The notes below the pieces were generated by a model that searched no databases, was not told the origin of the DNA, and worked only from the letters and a program-made list of their open reading frames with translations. Of a stretch of 64,000 bases of DNA, positions 56,340-64,000 are shown piece by piece. The DNA lies in the NCBI GenBank assembly GCA_022559845.1, contig CM040120.1:308176740-308240739 (forward strand), written 5' to 3'. The first letter of the stretch is position 1; the number at the start of each line of letters is the position of its first letter. A program made the position numbers and the translations under genes. This DNA comes from Amorphophallus konjac. Taxonomy: Eukaryota; Streptophyta; Magnoliopsida; Alismatales; Araceae.

Positions 56340-58908
56340 TGTTGTGACTCCTCTGTGTTGATGATGTTGACAATAAGCTTTACTTCATTGGCAACATCTT
56401 GTTTTGATTGATTGACAACTGTTTATGTTTTGATGAAACTATCTTTATCAAATTGTCTGTGTGTTCCATGCAGTCAGAGTCTATACATCGTCATGCACAC
56501 ACACACAGGTCTACACATTGCACACACACACAAGTCAACACACTCAAAGTCTATACATTACATTGAAGCATGCACGTAGAGTCTATACATTACTTTGTGT
56601 TGTGTTTGTGCATCGTTTAGAACACAAGTCTATACATTCAAATGGCCTGTCTACACGCTAAAGTCTGTACAGAGTTTTTATCTGTTTGACCAGCAAGTCT
56701 GTACATCAATTGCAAAGTCTGTACATCGGACTAAGTCTGCATCGGCTAAGTCTATACATCGTCCATCTCACTTAGCGTCTTACGCATATACATAGTCTGT
56801 ACACTCATTGCCAGCATGTCTGTACATCGCCTTGGGCATGGCAAAGTCTATACATTGCTACATTGCTCGCACAGGCAATGTCTATACATCGTGTTGCAAG
56901 CATGCATTCAAGTCTGTACAGCCTGTGAGGTCCGTCTCACTCAGCGTCTCAAGTGGACTTGAAGTCTATACATTGGACCGTCTTACTTAGCGTCTTTGTG
57001 CATGTCACACACTCGCAAGTCTACACATTGTGGCACGTAGAGTCTGCACAACGCTTTGTCAGCAAGTCTGCACATTGCTATAGCACGCATGCAGAGTCTA
57101 GACAGTCATGAGCAAGTCTATACATCGTGTTGCATGCACGCATTCAAGTCTGTACATCGCATAGCATGCACGCATGTCCAAAGTCTGTACATTGTCCACT
57201 TGCAGCATTAGCACAAGTCTGTACAGCCTGTGTGCTTCACATCGCAATGTCTATACATTGGCTAGCTGCACAAACACTGAGTCTGCACATCATCATGGTT
57301 GCCTTGATGCTGTAGAAAGTCTATACATTCTATTATGCTTGAAATTTGACGCCCATCAAAAGGGGCGTCACTTCTGAAACTGACGCCCAGGAAGGAGGCG
57401 TTTTTTTGTTGTGCATCAATTTATCAAAGTCTAGACATCATCTGGTTGCATAACGCATAGTCTGTACATGATGCATTGTGCTCTCATGCTTTAACACTAG
57501 GCATTGCAAAGTATGTACATTGGTTGCACATTGCACTCCTTGTCTATACACTGCTTCATGCATTGCACGAAGTCTGCACATTATGTATTGATGTGCTCAT
57601 ACATCATTTTATTAAGTCTGCACAATGATGCACGTTGAGTCTGCATATTCATTTGGCATGTCAGTACATCCATTTGTAATGTTCATAGTCTTGCATACGT
57701 GAAGTCTGTACATGCTTCAGTGTTGCATTCACTAAGCCTGTACACACCTCAGCCTTGCATATATGAAGTCTGCGTATGCCATAGCACTGCATATATGAAG
57801 TCTATACATGCTCTAGCGTTGCATATATCAAGTCTGTACATGGCATAGTTTCGCATTCACAAATTCTATACATGCTTCAGCGCTATCTTCATATAGTCTG
57901 TACAAGGTTTCAACCTTAAACTGATAACTCTGTTCGATTGTCTGACAGGGACTCTTTGCAGAGATTGATGACATGGCTCGTGATCCAAGGATGGACGAGG
58001 TGTCCAGATTGTGACACGTGGAATGCAGCCCAGCCAGGATGCTGCCATGTTGTCGAAATTCCTCAGATCTGGAAAAAGCTCTGGGCGAGAAATGTGGAAG
58101 CCACACGCCCTCTTGCTTGTTACTGCTATAAAAGGAAGTCTTCTTCCTCAGAAGAAGGCTGATCGAAGTGGTGAAGCTCGAATAGAGAAACTGAACATCT
58201 GAAGCAGCAGAGAGCCACCGAGAGTAGAGAAGAAAAAGAAAGAGAAGAGAAGATTGAGAGAGAGGAGTTGAGAGAGCTTGTCTCATTGTTCCTCAGTCTC
58301 TTGGTTCAGATATCAGAGCTGAGTTGCTCATTGCGATCTACATTCCCTCGTGGATTTATTGTTTTCATTTGCTTCTGTTTTGCTTTCCGAGATCTTTTCT
58401 TCAAGCTGTGTGTCAGCTGTTTGCAGTGGAGGATTCCACTGGACGGGTAAGCTGTATTCCCCAGCGGGTTTGGAAAGGAGTAGCCTCTGGATAGGTTAAG
58501 CTGTAACTCATCAGCGGGCGAGACTTGGTCTCGGACAGCAAGCTGTGAAGCTCAGCGGTTGTAGGCTAAGCTGTATTGCCCAACGGACACAAGCTGTGTT
58601 ACGCAGCAGTAAGCCACACTTGGTTTGAGTGTGGGGTGGACGTAGGTCTGGAGGACCGAACCACTTAAAATTCTGGTGTGTTATGTGCTTGTGTGATTGC
58701 CTATGATATGGTGTGTGGTTGCTTCCCTTGATTCTCGGCACATATCGCTTCATTGCTGCTCTGTTCAAAAGCTCTAGTTAGTGATCTTGTAGGTCGGCTT
58801 AAATTCCGCATTAGAGCCCTATATTGGTTTTAATTTAGGCCATAGATCTATTCACCCCCCTCTAGATCCAAACTTCGTGGTGACAGAGTGCTTCCATCTA
58901 ACATAACA
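56340..58908 (+). repeat. S2 central LTR (2569 bp), shared
   Basis: It acts as 3' LTR of copy 1 and 5' LTR of copy 2. Ends TGTTGTGACTCC and CTAACATAACA. It carries the GTCTRTACAT array, the GACGCC hairpin (about 57348-57400), TATA at 58127 and the conserved GTGGACGTAGG motif at 58629-58672. Differences from the left LTR are mostly single bases. Confidence 0.92.
56479..57905 (+). repeat. Dispersed GTCTRTACAT array, central LTR
   Basis: Same motif order as 27278-28707, with point changes inside some motif copies (e.g. GTCTGCACAT for GTCTACACAT near 57280) and in spacers. Motif copies and spacers are about equally preserved by eye. Confidence 0.85.
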
Positions 58909-58910
58909 TT

Positions 58911-58923
58911 TGGTATTAGAGCC
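58911..58923 (+). other. Primer-binding site, S2 copy 2, one mismatch
   Basis: TGGTATTAGAGCC has T for C at position 7 compared with 29713-29725. It would weaken Met-tRNA pairing. Confidence 0.8.
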
Positions 58924-58967
58924 TAACTCTTCTACAGGGACTTATCGCCCGAAGAGGAAAGGCTCAG

Positions 58968-61412
58968 ATGGATGCTAGAGGAATGATTGCTGAAGGACAC
59001 TCAACCACCAAGCCCCCTTTCTTTGATGGATCGAATTACGCATACTGGAAGAACTGTATGCAAGTCCTCTTGAGGGCGAAAGACTACGAGATTTGGAAGG
59101 TAGTCAGTAAGAGACCTTATGAGCTATCCCCTAACGAGGATGTCTGGACCAAGGAAGGGATCAGAAGGTCCACTCTGAACTGGAGTGCCATAAATGCTAT
59201 CCAGTGCTCTCTGCACCCCACAGAATTTTCTCGTGTATCGGCTTGCAGTTCAGCTAAGGAGATGTGGGATGCACTGGAAGTTATCCATGAAGGGACTTCT
59301 CAGGTTAGAGAGACGAAGGAGAATTTCCTAGTGTCAGAGTATGAAGCCTTCAAGATGAAGCCCAACGAGACCATCAAGGAGATGTACGCTCGATTGACAA
59401 TCATTACTAACGGTCTCAGAGGTCTTGGGAAGACACAGACAGAATATGATATAGTAAGGAAGATTCTGCGTTCCCTGACTCATGTTTGGCACACCAAAGC
59501 TACTGTGATGGAAGAGTCAAGGGATCTGCGCAACACCAGGGCACATGAGTTAATTGGTTCGCTAATGGCGTATGAAATAAATCTGCCAAAGATAGAGGAA
59601 GCTGAGAAGAAGAAGAAACCAATTGCTCTGAAAGCTGGTGCTAGCAAATCCAGCCAATCCAGCTCTAGTGGATCATCATCCGAGGAGAGCCTGACTGGAG
59701 AAGATATAGAACGTAATGAGATGGCAATGATCACTAGGGAATTCAGGCGGTTCCTCAGGAAAGAAGGAAGGCGATTCAGCCGAAGGAACCATGGTGGCAG
59801 CCGACGGGATACAAGGTATAAATATAATCCTGCAAAGAAAACTGAAACTAATACATGTTACTAATGCAGGAAGACCGGCCATCTGAAAGCTGATTGTCTA
59901 GAGAACCAGAAGCACAAGGACAAGTCCAAGAGAAAGAATGCTAAAGGGAAAGCCATGGTGAGTACCTGGAGTGATGAGGACGAAGGCTCCTTCAGCAACA
60001 GCTCAGACAGTGAGGGTGAAGCTGAAAAGCCCATTTGCCTTATGGCAACAAGCTCTGAAGACAGAGAGGAAGACTCAGATGAGGTATCCTCTCGATTTGA
60101 TAATTTCACTATTACTGATTGGGTAGATGCCTATCATGACATAGCTGATAAAGCATATGATATCAGAAAGGAAAATAGGCATCTAAGAAGAAAGATAAAT
60201 TTCATGCAAAATGACACAACTCTAATTGATGAAATTGCATGCCTTGAATCTGAGAAAAATAAGCTGAAACTCACATGCTCTGAAATAGAAGAAATCAAGC
60301 ATGAGTTAAAAGCCTCTAAAAAAGATAATGAGATGTTAGAAAAAGAAACTGATGAATGGAAATTGAAAATACAGGAATATGAGAGTGAGATGAAAATTGT
60401 GAATGAAAAATATGAAGCTGTCCTAAGTGTGAACACCAAACTGAAGAAATCCATTGAAGATATTCAGAAAGATAATGAGGACAAGCTGAAAATTATTGAG
60501 AAAATGACCCAAGGTTCAGACAACATAAATGCTTTGTTAGGGTCAAAAGTCAATTTCAGGAAAGAGGGCCTTGCATTTAATTCTAGTGCAACAAAAAGTT
60601 TTGGAATGAAGACTATTTCATTTATCGCACAAAAAGAGAAAGGACCTCTGATTAACATGAATTAAAAAATTTCTATGAATAAAACTGTAAATCTGAAGAA
60701 GCCCAGTGCTGAGGAGAAGGGGAAACAAAAGATAAGTGAGTCTAGTAGAGCTGGTACATCCAAGTAAAATTCTAAGGCTCAGTCTCAGGTTAGGGGTCAG
60801 CCTACACATGCACATAAACCCCATGTTAAGGTCACCAAGTCTCCACCACCACCACCATCTCAGAAGAAGACACAATACACACCTGTGAATAGGTCAGTAG
60901 GGTCCAAGGTGCAGGGGAGACAAAATGCATTTAGAGCACAACCCAACCATTTCTACCAATCCAGAGCCCAGTCCTACTACACTGCACAGTCAACCTATCC
61001 AAATAGGTCAGGGTGGACTAGGACTCAGGGAAGGTTTACAGGTCATGGACATCAGGCTACACAGTCTTATAGACCTTACACCGGAAATTGGGTTGGTGGG
61101 TATGACAATTGGACACCTAGGAACCAACATTTCTTCAGCCAGCCCAAAGATTACTATGGCCAAAGTTTCGTGAATACACCCTGGCCAAGGCACTGGCACA
61201 GAAGTAACAACACTGTCAATAATCATGCTGGTGCAAACAAGAAGAAAAATAACAAAAAGAAGAGGAATAATAATGGAAAGAAATCTGAAAAATCCACTGA
61301 ACAGAATTCTTTTAAACAAATGTGGATTCCTAAAAGCTTGCTTTCATGTTTTAACTGCATTTCATCTGCTCAGGAGCCCAATCAGACTTGGGTTCCAAAA
61401 TTCTCTACTTGA
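58968..61412 (+). pseudogene. gag of S2 copy 2, full length with stops
   Basis: Same start and domains as copy 1, without the composite insertion. TAA 59862-59864 interrupts the CCHC knuckle right after its first Cys-Tyr (CAA in copy 1). TAA 60663-60665 and TAA 60765-60767 are shared with copy 1. The coiled coil is at about 60150-60600 and the basic tail and QTWVPK are near 61250-61400, ending at TGA 61410-61412. The single GGTAT at about 61099-61103 is the empty target of the composite element. Confidence 0.88.
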
Positions 61413-64000
61413 TTGTGTGTGCAGGTATGCCTGGCAGCCAAGAACAATCTGTGGTACTTGGATAGTGGCTGCTCCAGGCATATGACAGGAGATAAGGCCA
61501 AGTTCTGCATGCTGATAGAGAAACATGGAGGCCTTGTCACCTTTGGTAACAACACAAAGGGTAAGATTGTCAGGACAGGTAAGGTAGGTAAGTGTACTAC
61601 CTGTTGCATTGAAGATGTCATGCTGGTTGAAGGTTTAGCATATAATTTACTTAGTATCAGCCAGCTATGTGATAAAAGATATAAAGTTCTTTTTGACTCT
61701 CAATGCTGTAAAGTTTTTGAACCTGATTCCAAAATTGTTAAATTTTCTGGTAAAAGAATAAATAATACTTACATGATAGACTTAGATGATATACAACATT
61801 CTGACCTATGCCTTACTGCTAGCAGAGAGGACTTAGCATTCTTATGGCATCGTAGGTTAGGCCATGCTAGTTACACAGTATTGCATAAATTGAATAAGCA
61901 CAGCATGGTTAGAGGACTTCCTGAAGTTTCTTTTAAGAAAGAAAATAAACTCTGTGATGCATGTTCTCAGTCCAAGTTAACTAGGAAGTCAATCAAATCT
62001 AGAACAGAAAATCTGTCTTCTAAACCCTATCAGCTGATACACATGGACCTTTTTGGGCCAACCAGGTCTGTCAGCTTATCAGGGAGGAAGTATGGGTTTG
62101 TCATGGTAGATGACTTCTCTAGGTACACTTGGGTATATTTCTTATCACATAAAAGTGATGCATTCACTGAATTTCAGGAGTTCTGTCTTAAAATAAACCA
62201 TAAAATTGAAAATATTTTAACTGATCATGGAGGTGAGTTTGAAAACTCACAGTTTGATGATTTCTGCAGGACAAATAGAATTCATCACAAGTTCTCCTCA
62301 CCAAGAACACCCGAGTAGAATGGAGTTGTGGAGAGGAGAAACAGAACCCTAGTGGAGATGGGTCGAACACTCTTGGTTGAAGGTGGTCTGCCAAGGAAGT
62401 TCTGGGCTGAAGCTGTAAATAATACATGTTATGTAATTAACAGAGCTATGGTAAGACCTTCTACCCAGAAAACACCTTATGAGATCATAAAGGGTAAGAA
62501 ACCTTCAATTGCTCATTTCAAGGTTTTTGGTTGTAAATTCTTTATTCACATAAATGATAAAAGAGACATTGATAAATTTGAACCTAAAGGTGAACCAGGA
62601 ATTTTTCTTGGTTATTCTGAAAACACCCGGGCATATAGAGTGTATAATTTGAATTCCAAATCTGTTGAAGAATCTCCACATATTATCTTTGATGAATCTT
62701 TGGTAAAGACTAATGATGGTCAATATAGGAATGAAGACAATGGTGATATTCTGAAAGAAGGGAACCCTGCAGACAAATCCGAAGATGAGGAAGAAAATGA
62801 AGAGTTTAATGCAGAAGAGCCTACAGGTCAGGGGGAGGTAAGTGAAAATCATGATGATCCAATTGTCAACATTAGATATCTAAAAGATCATCATGTAGAT
62901 AATGTGATTGGCAATTTGCATGACCCTCCTAGGACTAGAGGCCATTTAAGAATTCAAAATGAATTGAATGCATATGCTTTTATTTCACATATAGAACCCA
63001 AGTCCATTGACTGTGCTCTCAAGGATGTGCATTGGATTAATTCCATGCATGAGGAGCTCAATCAATTTGACAGGAATAAGGTGTGGCACTTGGTCCCACC
63101 TCCTGATAATGAGACAGTCATAGGGACTAAATGGGTCTTCAGGAATAAAACTGATGAATCAGGGAATGTGATTAAGAATAAGGCCAGACTTGTAGCTCAG
63201 GGGTATAATCAGGAATTTGGAATAGACTTTGAAGAGTCTTTTACCCCTTTAGCCAGGTTAGAAGCAATCAGAATTTTATTCGCTTATGCATGTTCCCTAG
63301 GAATAAATCTTCAGCAGATGGATGTAAAATATGCTTTTCTGAATGGGGAAATCAGTGAGGATGTCTATGTGAGGTAGCCTCCTGGCTTTGAATGTTTAGA
63401 CTTCCCCAATCATGTTTATAAACTTCGTAAAGCTCTCTATGGTCTTAAGCAAGCTCCTAGAGCTTAGTATGACAGGTTGAGCAAATTCCTCACAGATAAG
63501 AACTTCACAAGAGGTGTAGTTGATCAAACCTTGTTCACTAAGGTAAGTCATTCAGATATTCTTATTATTCAAATTTATGTGGATGACATTATTTTTTGGT
63601 CAACTAACCCTAAACTGTGTGAGGAGTTTTCTCAGATTATGACTAATGAGTTTGAAATGAGCTCAATGGGCGAGTTCAAATTATTTCTTGGACTGCAGGT
63701 GACATAGTCAAAAGATGGAACCTTCATCCCTCAGTCCATGTACATAAGGGATTTACTGAAGAAATATAAGATGGACAACCTCAAAGAAATAGCTGCTCCA
63801 ATGGGTACCTAGACCAGCTTAGATGAAGATCCTCAAGGTAAACCAGTGGACCAAAAGCTATATAGAGGTATGATCGGATCCCTTCTATATCTTACAGCAT
63901 CTAGGCCTGATATTCAGTTTGCAGTGTGTTTATGCTCTAGATTTCAGGCTAGTCCTAAAGAGTCACATCTTAAATCTGTGAAAAGGATTTTTAGGTATCT
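61413..64000 (+). pseudogene. pol of S2 copy 2, cut by window end
   Basis: In frame with gag after TGA 61410. Protease [18 protein letters not shown] region, integrase with Asp kept in LTDHGGEF, RT with YVDD (about 63578). Stops: TAG 62316-62318, TAG 63375-63377 and TAG 63705-63707 (all CAG in copy 1), TAG 63465-63467 (TGG in copy 1) and TAG 63810-63812 (TCG in copy 1). No frameshift relative to the family frame was seen up to the window end, where the RNase H region begins. Confidence 0.9.

Larger units (their letters stand above)
27141..64000 (+). mobile_element. Sirevirus S2 tandem: LTR-int-LTR-int(-LTR)
   Basis: Two internal regions of one Sirevirus family lie head to tail and share the central LTR (56340-58908). 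Copy 1 spans 29711-56339, including a 19.5-kb nested element; copy 2 starts at 58909 and leaves the window in RNase H. There is a polypurine tract before the central LTR and a primer-binding site after it, so no single-copy boundary exists there. The left flank is S1 sequence (..GGGACTTTC). The right LTR and target duplication are outside the window. Confidence 0.9.

Overview
The window is repeat-rich plant nuclear DNA. I find no host protein-coding gene, tRNA or rRNA. What is recognisable is LTR retrotransposons: Ty1/copia elements of the Sirevirus type (gag with a UBN2-like region, CCHC knuckle and coiled coil; pol in the order PR-INT-RT-RNaseH; several polypurine tracts; LTRs starting TGTTG) and Ty3/gypsy-type elements, most of them lacking pol. 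Sireviruses are known from flowering plants, so an angiosperm with a large genome is the likely source. No clade can be fixed from this sequence.

Layout: (1) 1-11812 is old intergenic DNA with degenerate tandem repeats (40-bp, 7-bp, ~122-bp, ~95-bp and 42-bp periods), paired GTCGAC palindromes and an inverted repeat pair. (2) 11813-18873 is a gypsy-type element with ~3-kb LTRs around only 1.3 kb of internal DNA that carries a broken gag and no pol. (3) Its 3' LTR is cut at 18873 by a reverse-strand gypsy LTR (18874-19804). (4) That LTR is cut at 19805 by a Sirevirus, here called S1 (5' LTR, broken gag, broken pol). (5) S1 is cut at 27141 by a second Sirevirus family, S2, present as a head-to-tail tandem: LTR 27141-29710, internal copy 1, shared LTR 56340-58908, internal copy 2 running off the window end. 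(6) Inside gag of S2 copy 1 sits a 19.5-kb composite pol-less element (31905-51372) flanked by the 5-bp duplication GGTAT. S2 copy 2 gives the uninterrupted site. The composite holds three forward LTRs of one family (A), one reverse LTR and inverted internal region of a diverged relative (B), and a proline-rich ORF open in both A and B.

The nesting order is gypsy gag-only element, then reverse gypsy LTR, then S1, then S2 tandem, then A/B composite (youngest). All gag and pol frames are broken. S2 copy 2 and S1 decay mainly by C-to-T or G-to-A stops; S2 copy 1 pol decays by single-base deletions.

The most unusual signal is shared by otherwise unrelated families. Their LTRs and leaders carry arrays of short hairpins with a constant outer stem (AATTRGCG...CGCYAATT, GACGCC...GGCGTC or GTCGAC-centred) and an inner stem that changes from unit to unit while remaining self-complementary. 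S2 LTRs also carry about 43 irregularly spaced copies of GTCTRTACAT. All similarity statements come from reading by eye; no alignment or database search was run.
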